Assembly (NCBI GenBank): GCA_964304625.1
Contig: OZ199839.1
Location: 5,456,001-5,520,000, forward strand
Source of the DNA: Kudoa neothunni
Lineage: Eukaryota > Cnidaria
DNA: 64,000 nt
Direction: 5' to 3'
Program-made: the position numbers and the translations under genes
Shown here: positions 50,452-61,721 of the stretch, piece after piece
How positions within the stretch are numbered: position 1 is the first letter of the stretch
Layout: every line of letters begins with the position of its first letter
Notes under the pieces: model-generated
The model's input: the letters and a program-made list of their open reading frames with translations, nothing else
Databases searched by the model: none
What the model was told of the DNA's origin: nothing

Positions 50452-50775
50452 TAACTAGCGCTAATTCACAGCGTTGCCTTGCACTGTGATGGATATTTTT
50501 AACTTGTAGGTTTATTTCTGAATGTAGAAATTATACGGAAGGTTTAATCGAAATAGCAACTTAAACCATATATCTTTTATTTTTCTCTTTTAATTGTTGC
50601 ATTTTAAAGCTTGTAAATATTTTTGCGATGTGATGATTTAGATAAACCAAATTATATCCGCTCTTTCTATTTGAATATGAATAGAGTTATTGAGGGAAAT
50701 TAATGAGTATGTTCGAGTTAATTTTATAAATTACTAGCGCGAAAACCCGGCGTTGCCCAGGAGAGGGCTAATTCA
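50452..50775 (+). repeat. Two short TAGCGC-type repeat ends
   Basis: TTAACTAGCGCTAATTCACA (50451) and TTACTAGCGCGAAAACCCGG (50731) are similar to each other and to the ends of the inverted ~200 bp repeats at 4913 and 12507 (shared TAGCGCGAA, then a C-AGC/GGC-TTGC block). The second continues CGTTGCCCAGG. They look like termini of one repeat family; the class is not known to me. Confidence 0.45.
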
Positions 50776-51309
50776 TTATTATAGAAAGACCTATAAAATG
50801 TAAACTATAGTAATCGTTTCAAAAAATAAAATAATGCGATGATCAGTAAAAGAATTTGCTGAATTTCCAACGGTTTCACGACTATCTTAAATATATTACA
50901 GGTTTCAAACATCAAAAAAATACTCAGCTACGACGGAGTAATCATTTCATTTGTTGTAATTAAATTTAGTAAAAATAATAGTTATTTTAATCTAATTGAA
51001 ACAAGAATCTATTATGCAAAAAGAAAAATTTTGTTGCGCCATAAAATAACGGTTAAATGCCACACAATAGTAAAAAGTTATATTGTAGAAAGAAATTTTG
51101 GATGATTATGCAGAATCATTCATCCTAAAATATAATATATAGGTTGTGTAAAAGTAGAAATGTCAACCATATGGACCTCGTTTTGTGGTGGGAAAAAACT
51201 TTTATTTTTTGGTGTAAGCATCAGAGGAGCTCATGTAATTGTGAAATATAAATTGAATGTGTTGCAAACAAATAATGGCCGGCAGTTTTCGGTTTGGTAT
51301 TTTAGTAAA
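50776..51309. other. Stretch without a recognised gene
   Basis: AT-rich; a GGTTGTGTAAAAGT segment at 51143 faintly recalls a mariner end but has no partner. Confidence 0.4.
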
Positions 51310-52190
51310 ATAAATAGGAGTAGGAAGATGTGATTCTGATAGAATTCAGACGTAGGACAAAGAAAAGAGGAGAGAAGAGAGACATAGCCAACATTATTAA
51401 AAAAACGCCAACCGAACGTTGGAATAGGAAGGGCACGGATAGAAATAAATAGCCAACACCAATGAACGAAACGCTCCTAATAAGCCTAGAATGGTGAGCA
51501 ACAGAGAAAAACAAATAATGTATTCCCGTCTCATTCAATCGCTCCCGATACACCAAAGACCAAACAACAAAAAGTTAACGTTAATGCACAGCACAGACAA
51601 TTTTAACACACCCAGTGTTCCAAAAACCAAGCAACATGAAGAAAACAACATGGCACGAACAACTTTCATGCACCCAAGAATCTAAAAAGTAAATATATGT
51701 TAGTACAAATTTCAAAACCATGAAGAATCAAGTTTACATTCGAAGACAGATACGCCTAAAATTGATGTTACCCAACATTGAGGAGAAAACGATTTGGAAC
51801 ACAATCGTTTCGAAACACAAAAGAATGGAACCAACAACATTAACAACCGCGATTGGACCTCAACCACACACCACCAATATCAACACCAACCAGGTACAAC
51901 AACATCAACAGCCATCGCAATACATCAGTGGCACACAAATGTTACTTCACTATGCACACTTTCAACTTCCAATATGCCATATGGAAAATACACTCCAGCA
52001 TACCACCACGACATCCATAAGGCAAATGAAACACAACAAACACATCCGTCAAACAAATCATCACATCAAGCACGCGTTTCATCGTCCAAAACACCGAGTG
52101 GTATACCAATACAAATACGCACACACATCAAACGTTACCCACTCGACATTTTTTAATTACACGAACACACATAGACTTGTTTAGCCACAC
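51310..52190 (+). other. Strand-asymmetric purine- then A/C-rich tract with overlapping open frames
   Basis: The first ~150 bases are rich in A and G on the plus strand. The remainder to 52190 is rich in A and C and poor in G and T. Two plus frames stay open across it: 51720-52184 (154 codons, rich in His, Thr, Gln and Asn) and 51794-52156 (120 codons, similarly biased). Openness in more than one frame follows from the composition, so neither can be called a gene. The bias resembles the gag-like first ORF of some retroelements, or a disordered protein, but no motif proves it. Confidence 0.55.
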
Positions 52191-53161
52191 GTCAATCGAT
52201 ATCTCAGCGTAATTTCCGTATGGCAAATAGGAGGAGAGTAAAAAAACCGAAAATTGAGAAATTTAAATATAATCACAATTTTATGCCTAGCTAATTCAAT
52301 GATATTGTTTCTTGGTTTTGGCTGTTAATATCAAATAATACACTCTATAATTTATAAGCATTAATGAATTATAACAAATTGGGAAGATTGTCGCGTACAA
52401 AAACTTTGTGATAAGGATTCAGAGCATAAAATATATCATTACATAACAATAGATATGACATTATAATAATTCAATAAAGAAAATCCATTTCTTAAAATTA
52501 AGTTTTCAATACATTCATTAGTATACACTTATATCGTCTCACAAATCTCCCAGTTTTAATGAATAAATGCATACATAATTACTTATTATTCGCGTAGATA
52601 GATCAGACATTACCTGTTTTGTCTTGAAAAATTATTGATTGAGTGATTCGGAAATTAATACCGCAAAACCAATAGAGGGATCATTGCCAAGTTGAGATAC
52701 ACAATTCTTCAATTTGTTCCGCTGAGATAACTCAGAAGGGGTGAATGGTAAAATGGGAAATGTTTATAACAAAATCTTGGATTCAAATTTCGGGAAAAGT
52801 CGCAATGTTGTGTCAGGTATAGCAGAATTCACCCACCCCTTAGCCTATTCGCTTGCTTATTAGTAAATGATTTAAAATAATTTTTTAGAAATTTCTCGAT
52901 CCACAGTTTAAATATCGTACAAGTGAAAAGTTTTACTTGAAATATGTTTCAAATATAACTCATGTTTCAATTGCGTCATGTTTGAACTAAATAGTAATTA
53001 AAGCAGTATCATCAATTATCATACAGTGGTTTGATAAGATTAGAAGTCTCCATCACTGAGAGGTTATTTCAGGTTGAAAGTGTCGGTGGTCACGTTTGAG
53101 ATTAAATAAAAACTCTGCTTATGATTACGTATTAAATCATTTAAGAATTGACATCATTATA
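52191..53161. other. AT-rich stretch without genes
   Basis: Nothing recognised. Confidence 0.5.
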
Positions 53162-53169
53162 GACTAAGT

Positions 53170-53427
53170 TAGTGTTTTCCAAGGTGGGACCCTCGCCCCA
53201 CTGGTGAGAAATGAAAAAATTTTGGTTGGGCATGGAAATTTTTAATGTTCAGTGAATCGTTCTGGCGGACGAGGAAAATCCTGAGTATTGATATAGAACG
53301 GATAATGAGATAATTGGGAAATATGTCGGCGTACTTTGAAATCAGTATCGCTAATTAAGTGACGATTAACATCACAAAAAATTTTGGGAAAAAATAGGGC
53401 ACGATATAAAAAGGGTTGGAATCACTG
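53170..53427. mobile_element. hAT-type MITE
   Basis: Ends TAGTGTTTTCCAAGGTGGG and, inverted, CAGTGATTCCAACCCTTTT, flanked by GACTAAGT (53162-53169) and GATTAAGT (53428-53435), an 8 bp duplication with one mismatch. The CAGTG-TTCCAA end style is that of Charlie-like hAT MITEs. There is no coding capacity in 258 bp, and it differs in its ends from hAT-1 and hAT-2. Confidence 0.8.
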
Positions 53428-53435
53428 GATTAAGT

Positions 53436-54484
53436 AATATATGATCCTTACTGTGGAAGTAAACCATTATCAAAAATTCTTCAATTTCTATGGAACTTTT
53501 AAGAATAATACGTAAAACGGCTCTCAGTGTTTTTGACAGCTGTTTTGTAGTCTTGGAGTTCTTGTTACATATGGATGGATCTTCGTAAAATAAATCGTCA
53601 CTTGCTTGAACATTTGTCATCATCGTAAACAATGTATCATGCATGTTTACATGTATACGAATTTAAATTACGAATAATTATGAAAGTTTTTTAGGGAAAT
53701 TAAAAGAAATATGTAACATCAGTAATTCTATTAGTTTTAAAAACAAAATAAGCTTAAAATCTCAATTAATATTTAAAAATATAGAATACATCAAATTTTA
53801 TTTATAATTTTGTATGATACACAAAATAAAACAATTCTTTTTTATTCACGGCGATGCAAAACAAAAATCAAAACGGGAATTTTACAAACATTTTGAATTA
53901 AGTAAAATTGAGAATTTTCATCGTAGAAACACACTGTCTTATTCTTGTGATTTCATTTTCTGACTTTGATAAGATGACTTTTCTTGTTATACCGTATCGA
54001 TTCTTGATGGGAAAATAGTAAACAACGATACTTTTTTTCAAAGTTACAATTTGAATAAGTTGTGACTATAATTAAAAATTAATAGAGATAAAATTTATGT
54101 TAAGTCCCACAAATAGTTAACGATAATATTAAGTCCACTAATTTAAAATTAATGTTCAGAAAATAAAACTTTTTTTATGTTAATGATGGTTAGATCCTTA
54201 AATGCATAATATGAAGAATTGACTAATTTGTTTTTACTGCGCAAAAAACCTCACTATTAATTTTTTTGTCTGGTCTCAAAATAGCGCCGCCGAGCGGCTA
54301 CGATTATATGTTTGTTTTTATATGTTATTATTTCGTGGCTCCGATCACGACATAATTAGTCTAAGGATATACTTCAAAAATAGTAAGTTATCAAACGTTG
54401 ATATGCCGTTTTTCTCTAACTTGAAGTTTGAATCATGTGACAATCAATTTTTTATAAATTTAAGCTTAAAATGTTTCATTATAA
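53436..54484. other. AT-rich stretch without genes
   Basis: Nothing recognised apart from short open frames with no known similarity. Confidence 0.5.
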
Positions 54485-55104
54485 TCTACTATAAAAGCAA
54501 ACCGGCGGTAATACGTGTGTGTACGCATTTTTCACTTTATAGAGAGACACCGCTCCATTTGAGCACATATATATGGAAAGATAAAACTTTGTTTACACAG
54601 AAAAATACGTAAAAAATTATAAAAGGTTTGCATCTTGCAAAATGACTAAAAACATTTCCACGTGGTATGATTGGTTTGATTTGATGATTTATGCAAACAT
54701 ATGGATCATTTTGTTAAAGTATTAACAAGTTAATTTTAAACACGTACCGTAATGTTCATTTTATTTTACAATTATTGAAAAGTAATTTAGTAATTGAAAT
54801 AGTTCACACAAGAAAGGTAATATTAGGTTATGTATCCAAGCATTAATATGGAATTCATTGGTTGATGTTTAACAAGATTAGTCCACTTCATATGGTATGA
54901 TTTAGAGATTATTGTGAACAACAAGGAGAACATAGATTTTTAGGTGCTCTGAAGAGGAAATTTAAACGCTCAGTAGTGTTTATTCGTTTTTAAAAATATT
55001 GAATAAGGTTCATGCGTCCAATTAGTTAAATAAATCAACCTTTGATTAGGTAATCTTTGTACTATTTATCTAAATACTCTTAATTTACTTTGAACCTCAA
55101 ATAA
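54485..55104 (+). repeat. Dispersed ~600 bp repeat, copy 2
   Basis: Direct-orientation partner of 664-1260, with the same right boundary (CAAATAA) and an extra ~22 bp near 54938. Several small differences mark it as an old duplication or independent insertion. Confidence 0.85.
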
Positions 55105-57170
55105 CCTTGGCCTACTCAAGCCATTAGCCTGCATGGTGGAAAAGGAAACCCAAACAAAGGGGGAGGGCTTTTGTGCTAGTTATGCATATTAAAACAAATC
55201 ATTATTCCTCCTATATTTAATAATTTATTGGATTACGATAAATAGATCAATGATTTGTTTAATTTATAGAATGATAATTTTAGACGATTAGAGAATTATT
55301 TTAATAACACCATTATTAAAATATTAGCGTAAATATTTTTAATTTAATCACTGATTCGTACGAACTCAAGTGTGGAACCCCTATTTAGAGCATAGTATTA
55401 AAAATCTTCAATGGAGAATGTTACACTCGCAGCTGGTGCCGAGTCAAAAGCCATTTATTTAACACAACCGAGAGGTCACGATATATATCGCCGCTAATAT
55501 ACAATGGATTATTAGTCAATGTCTAATGTTAATATTGAGATGGATTAGTAACAGAAAATTTGGTATAACCCGAATTTGAAAATATAAAAAATATTTCCAT
55601 GAGGCAACAAAAAAATTACAGACTAAAAAATCAAGTAATAATCAATTGACGTAAAAATGAAAGAACCAAATAGTAAAGTGGCAGAAATAAAATTAGGACG
55701 AAGGATTCTGAGGGATTGGCGGGGAAGAAATTTAGCTTTTAAAATTGGAGAAGAAGTCGTTAACGAAGAGCAAAAGAATTTAACTCTCTTTTTAATAATG
55801 CTTGCAATAATCAGAAATGGGATCATAAGACGAATAAGGACGATGTCATACAGATAAAATAAGGGAGATAATTTGTGTGTATTTTGGTAATCACTAAAAT
55901 GACGAATATAATAATATTAATAGGAGGGAGAAAACACTCACCAATATTCAATATTCATGAATAAAAACCCATATTCTACAGTTGTTTAATTCATACATAA
56001 CAATATCCCTCAATCCCACTGATGGTAAATACGAAATTTTAGAAATGAAAGAGGTATTATGGTTCTTGAAGTGTATCAAATATCAACATCTTCAAAACAA
56101 CAATATCAATATCAATTAGATGGTACGGTAATGAGGAATGTGTAGCTCCCATTTCTCACCCTCTTGAGCATACGCGACAATCCCGATTTTATTTCAAATA
56201 AATTATTCACTATTTTTAACTTTCGGCCGAATAACAATTAGCTTCATGATTCTCTCCTAAAAATTTTTCTAAAGTTCACGTTCAGTTTTAATCGGTGCGT
56301 GTGCACGCGAATGAGAAAGGTAATTTTGTTCTATTTTCATATGAATTTAACATATTAACCATGATTAAGCGTGGTTTTCCTTGTTTTAAATTTATTATGA
56401 ATTGTTGGAACTAGGCGAAAACTGAAAATAGCTGTTTATAATTGCACGAAATAACTAAAGTATATTAATTTCGTCCGCCAAGGTTTCCTGGCATCCTGCT
56501 TTTGAATGTCGTTTATCAAATATTTTTAGTTTGTATATTTTTTTATTCCAATTCAATTTTAAAATAAGCTAATCCATAAATATATCACATGTATTGTTAA
56601 TATTCTTTCAAAAACATGAACAAAGAATTAATTCACCTAAACTTTTAATGTTGTAGATGAAATCTATAATTTTGCAATTTTATACAGTTTTTTTAAATTT
56701 TTGATAAAGTCGGGAATTTGTAAGATTATTATAAGGTAACTCTTTATGTTTTATTCGATAAAGTTTATTACAACAATATTTTTCTTGTATATTCAAAAAT
56801 GGTAGAAATGTGTATTTTTAATTTTATCATTTTAATTCTATATAACAATTATATTTTGTGATTTCATTTATAGTTTTTAGTTTTCTACATTAAAAACATT
56901 ACTTTAGATAGATTAAAATTTGTACTTCATATATTATTACATTCTTATGAGGTTAAAAAGCTAATATTACAATAATCAATGATTCCGCTTAAAAGTAATT
57001 AAAGAATGTAGAGGAGATTATAAAACTCAAGTTAAATATTAGATTTATTTTCAATTTAACATTGCGCATGGAATAAGAAACAAATTTATAAGAACAAAAA
57101 ATGGAATTATTATTCAATTAATTCTAAGAGATAGGCTAGAGCGTATTTATCGAATTTAAAATAAAATAGA
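55105..57170. other. Stretch without a recognised gene
   Basis: A purine-rich patch at 55130-55180 and a 66-codon plus frame at 55657-55857 are the only notable features. The frame's product (charged, then hydrophobic) is unrecognised. Confidence 0.45.
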
Positions 57171-57179
57171 ATAATTTCC

Positions 57180-57826
57180 ATTTATTGCTGAACTTCGATC
57201 GCATCCATTCTTCGTGAAGATATGAATCAGTGTAGGCTCTGGGGACACCACTCATCCGTCATAATAATTTGGTCTTAAGATGATGCCACACAACTTCCTC
57301 AGTATTTGTGTGGTAACCTTCTCTTGTGACGTATTCCTTGGAATGGTTAACATTTATATGGGTAAATCCATACATTCCAGGGGTTTGATATGCTTTCCAT
57401 TTATCAGTAAAGCTAGTGGAACCAAGCTCAACTTCTTGACGTATTAATGATATCAACGTACTCGCATCCCATCTTTGAACAATAAAAAATCTGGTTTCTA
57501 ATAGACTTCTTTTGTTTTCATTATCGACGGAGCATTCGTATATCCCGATCACCCAAGGCCCTTCGGCACGATTATTATAGAGCTAAACAATGTAGGAATT
57601 TTCACCACTTTCGATTCCGCCATTTTCCAATTCAGATGGAATATAGGTTTCATTAAAGGCGCTTCTCCACCAGTCATATACCAAATATCGCCCACAATTA
57701 TTTTTTCACTCCACCATAGTAGACTCGTCAATTTCGATAAGTTTTTGAGGGCCACCAAATTTTGAACGCAAAATGAAACGATTCGGTTGAAATCATCCGA
57801 AATTCGGAAAACCGATATATAACTGT
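57180..57826 (-). pseudogene. Merlin (IS1595-like) transposase relic, copy 2
   Basis: Minus strand. An N-terminal part includes KLTSLLWWSEKIIVGDIWY (57660-57730). It is followed, after a frame change, by NNRAEGPWVIGIYECSVDNE (57495-57555), RRSLLETRF-like text, FTDKWKAYQTPGMYGFTHIN (near 57390) with NHSKEYV, and HTNTEEVVWHHLKTKL (near 57275). A tail around SYLHEEWMRSKF (near 57200) closes it. The TDKWKAY and HTNT-E-W blocks carry the later catalytic residues of this family. It abuts the LTR element at 57827. Confidence 0.88.
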
Positions 57827-57912
57827 TGTTAATGACACCATTAACACTCATTTTATAAACTAACAAAACACGTAACTATGCTAATGGATTAAAGTATATC
57901 TAGAACTTAACA
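57827..57912 (-). repeat. 86 bp terminal direct repeat, 3' end of the LTR element
   Basis: Begins TGTTAAGTTCTAG and ends GTCATTAACA on the minus strand, so it carries TG...CA and a 6 bp TGTTAA/TTAACA inverted end. It matches 61636-61721 at about 90 %. Confidence 0.8.
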
Positions 57913-60900
57913 CTTTTCCCCTTCATTTTTTTTGTCTTTATAGGTTGATAATAGGATTCAATAATTTCTCATTCCTAGCCTCGCATGGTTTCATTTTATC
58001 AAAATTTGTGACAAATTTCTTTCCATTTTTTTGTAGGCGATAAGTAGAATTTGTTATTCTCTGCCTCACTGTATACGGCCCATCGAAAAATGGATCGAGT
58101 TTATTTTTTCTGACTGGAATTTTGACCATACCATTCCCCAGGTTTGTAAGGATTTCCATAGGCTTTCGTTGTATCGGTTTTTCGTTTTTTCCAATGACAG
58201 CTCCATATTCTCTTTTTCCAAATTGTGTGCCATCGTAAGATTTGATTTTCAATTTTTTACATAACCATCAAGCTTTTGCAAAGTACTCACAGTTTCAAAA
58301 ACAATGTCGATCGCCGATATAACATATAACCTCTTGTCCCATCATAAGGAAATTTAGAGAATACTTAAAACGATAAGGTGCCGAACGATACGCCATCATA
58401 ACCAACGGTAACAAAGAATCCCATTCTGCAGATCGATCAACAACCTTGCTTAACATATCAATTTATGGTACGATTCAGTCGCTCTACCATGCCGCCTGAC
58501 TTAGGATTGTATGGGCATGTACGCATCTTTCTTATTCCAAGCAGTTCACATGTTTGCTTAAAAATTGCAGACTCAAAATTGCTCCCTTGGTCGTTGTGGA
58601 GTGTATGAGGAAATCCAAATCTATTAAACACATGCCTTACCATTTATTGTGTTATCGTCATGGTTTCTTGATTGTTGATGGCAAACGCATCTGCTCATTT
58701 AGTGAAATAATCATGAATAACTTCAATACAGCGATTCCCCTTATTAATCACTCGGAACGGCCCAACAACATCAATAGCTACACACTTCCATATTCAATTC
58801 AGAAACAATTTTTTTTGTTTGTTGATTCCTCGCAGCGCACTCTGGACACGATTCACACCAATTCTTCACATCCTTCTTTTGAAATGGCCAGTAAAAATTT
58901 CGAGATACGAATTCATTCACTTTGGTGTGCCCCAAGTGTCCCGAAGTACTGCTATCATGATCAACTTTCAAAACTTCTTTTTTCAGTCTGTCTGGTACAA
59001 TCAATCTAAGTCTAGTCTCCATTGTGGTGTCGTTTCTGAAAACTGGATAGAGTATATCATTTTCGATTTTCAACATTGATCTCAACTTCCATAAAATTCT
59101 AATTTGGTCGCTCCGTTCTTTTGGTTCCACAAGAGGCATTCTATTCGTCTTCATCCAACCAATAATTTGGGATACATTTGGATCAGCCATCTGAACTCTT
59201 CGAATCAGCTCGTCAGGGAGCCCCTTTACTTCGACTGCATTGCAATTCTTTGGATTCGGAATTCGAGACAATGCATCGGCGTTCGCATGATCCTTCCCTG
59301 GTCTGTGGATTACCTCAAATTCGTACTCCGCCAAAATCTCCAACCATCTTGCAACTTGTCCTTCTGGGTTTCTGAAAGACAACAACCATTTTAAAGCGTT
59401 ATGGTCGGTACGAATTATGAATTTCTTTCCAGCAAGATAATTCTTAAAAAATTTCACAAAATGCACCAGAGCCAATAATTCTTTCCGAGTCGCACAATAA
59501 TTTCTTTCTCTCTGAAGTAAATTGCGATTTCCAAATGATATTATCTTCTCTGTACCATTTATCATTTGAGACAGTACACCACCAATTGCAAGGTTACTAG
59601 CGTCTGTATCCAAAATGAATGTCTTTTCCAAATCGGGGTTGGTTAAGACCGTTGGAGACGTGATTTCCCTCTTGATTGTATTGAAGCTGATCTCACAGTC
59701 AATAGACCAGTTCCAAGGAACATCCTTTTTGAGCAATTCATAAAGAGGGGCAGAAATTTCCGAAAATTTTTTTACAAATCTGCGATAGTACTTGGCAAGT
59801 CCTAGGAATTTTTGAACATCCTTAACATTATTGGGAGTTGGCCACTCATTGATACCTTGAGTTTTAGACGGATCAGAGGTTATCCCCTTTTCACCAATGA
59901 CGTAACCAAGAAAGTGGACCTCCTTATAGAATACTGATTTGTTTTCGTTAATTTTCAATTTTTTATCTCCCAAAACCTTCAATATCTTCTTGACGTCATC
60001 GATATGTTGATTATAGTTTTTACTAAATATTATAACGTCATCAAGATAGACCAAACATATCTTACCAATAAAATTCTTCAAAACCGAGTTCATCATGCGT
60101 TGGAACGTGGCCGGTGCATTGCAAAGTCCGAAGGGCATACGTTTGAATTGGTATATCTCATCAGCACCATAGAATGCTGTTTTTTCCTTATCATTTTCAT
60201 CAATCAGCACTTGATGGTAGCCATCTTTGAGATCCAGAACTGAGAAGTACCTCCAACCTCCCAACATATCAAAGATATCATCTATTCTAGGCCATGGATA
60301 GGAATCCTTAATCGTTATTGCATTTAGCTTTTGGTAATCCACACAGAGCCTAAACTTCCCGGATTTCTTTGGGACAGTAACCGCATTCGAAGCCCATTCT
60401 GAGCACGACTTTTCAATGACATCATTTTCAACGAGCTCTCTAATCAACTCGTTCATTATATTTCGCTTGTGAAATGGAATTCTACGTCTTTGGTCTCTTA
60501 TCGGCATTCTTGTTCCAGTATCAATATAATGATAAATTGGCTTCTCAATTTCATCATCCTTCTTGGTGGAAATATTCGCAACCATTATGGGCTCAGAGTT
60601 AGCTTTCAATTCCAGCGCCTTTTCTCTAATTTTCACAGCCAATCCAAGTCTGTTCATCACATCGACTCCAATGATACAATCGTGTATGACATTTTCCGTT
60701 ACATAAAACTTATGGTTTATGCTTTTACCTTCAACATTTATAGGTAACACAGTAATACCCTTAACTTCCATTTCTCCACCACGTGCAGATATAACTTTTT
60801 CATGGGTGATTTTAATTTGTTGCTGACACAACAATAGAAATAGTTTGTGGTTTATAATACTAAGTTGCGAACTAGTGTCAAATAACGCACCCACCACAAT

Positions 60901-61635
60901 GTTTTTAATTTGTAATTTCAGAAAAAATAAAGAGGCGTATTTAGAATTATTACACTTGGTCAAATAACAATGATTTTTTATATGCCCAAGTTTCCCACAA
61001 CCATAGCATTTAACAGAGGTTTTGATATTAAATTTGCTCTCCAATGCGCCCAGCCTTTCCAATATCATATCCTCTTTGTTCTTCCTACCAACTGCAAGAA
61101 CTTCAGGAGTTGGTACTTCTGATACACTCACCATTGTATTGTTCGCCACAAACTCCAACTTCCTAGCTAGAGTAAGAGCATCCTCGAAAGATACCGGATC
61201 CTTAATCATCAAGTTTTTCTGAGTTTCTTTACTCCCCACACCATGAATGAATTGATTCTTCATCATCTTGTTGATTTGATCCATAGAAACTCCAGTGAGG
61301 GTCACAGCCGCTTTTCTACGCAACTCTTCTGCGTATTCGATAACGTTCATATTATCGGTTTGGACGCACTCGAAGAATTCTCGCTGAGAGATATAGCCAT
61401 CCTTAATGGAGCCAAATCTACTAAGCAAGAATTGTTTCATTCCATTATAATCAGATGTCATTGTCCATCCAGACTCTGTCACTATCTTAAATACTATTGG
61501 TGACAATGACACTAGTAGTTCCAATGAGTGCTTTTCTGGTGGAATATTTCGATGAACTAACAATAATTCAAATCGAGCACACCATGCCTATGCATTTTTT
61601 CCCATCAAACGGTTCGAAAGTAGCTACTGCGCCAA

Positions 61636-61721
61636 TGTTAATGCCACCATAAACGCTCATTTTATAAACTACAGAAACACGTGACTATGCATATGGATTA
61701 AAGTATATCTAGAACTTAACA
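61636..61721 (-). repeat. 86 bp terminal direct repeat, 5' end of the LTR element
   Basis: Same length and same TG...CA ends as the copy at 57827. It is directly followed, two bases in at most, by TGGCGCAGTAGC, which sits where a primer-binding site is expected; the priming tRNA is not identified. Confidence 0.8.

Larger units (their letters stand above)
57827..61721 (-). mobile_element. Ty3/gypsy-like LTR retroelement, broken (fossil)
   Basis: A minus-strand element bounded by 86 bp direct repeats. Recognisable parts in order: a gag region with a CCHC zinc knuckle (near 60990), a protease-like segment, reverse transcriptase with YLDD (near 60040), RNase H (near 59600), the integrase HHCC finger (near 58900), part of the integrase core (near 58550), and an integrase C-terminal region (57940-58250). 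The RT-RNase H-integrase order is that of Ty3/gypsy. No envelope gene is seen. The coding region is broken by a few interruptions, while one long part of pol remains open. The two end repeats differ at about 9 of 86 positions by eye, suggesting a fairly old insertion. Confidence 0.9.

Noticed and set aside
51141-51310. A mariner element end
   Set aside because: GGTTGTGTAAAAGT is only loosely mariner-like. No inverted partner, TA sites or transposase blocks were found.
55657-55857. A 66-codon plus-strand gene with a mirrored minus frame
   Set aside because: Open on both strands, with no recognisable similarity or start context.
57549-57866. A real 105-codon protein starting in the short LTR
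   Set aside because: The start codon lies in the LTR copy and the frame runs by chance into the Merlin relic; the similarity to the other LTR stops at the repeat end.
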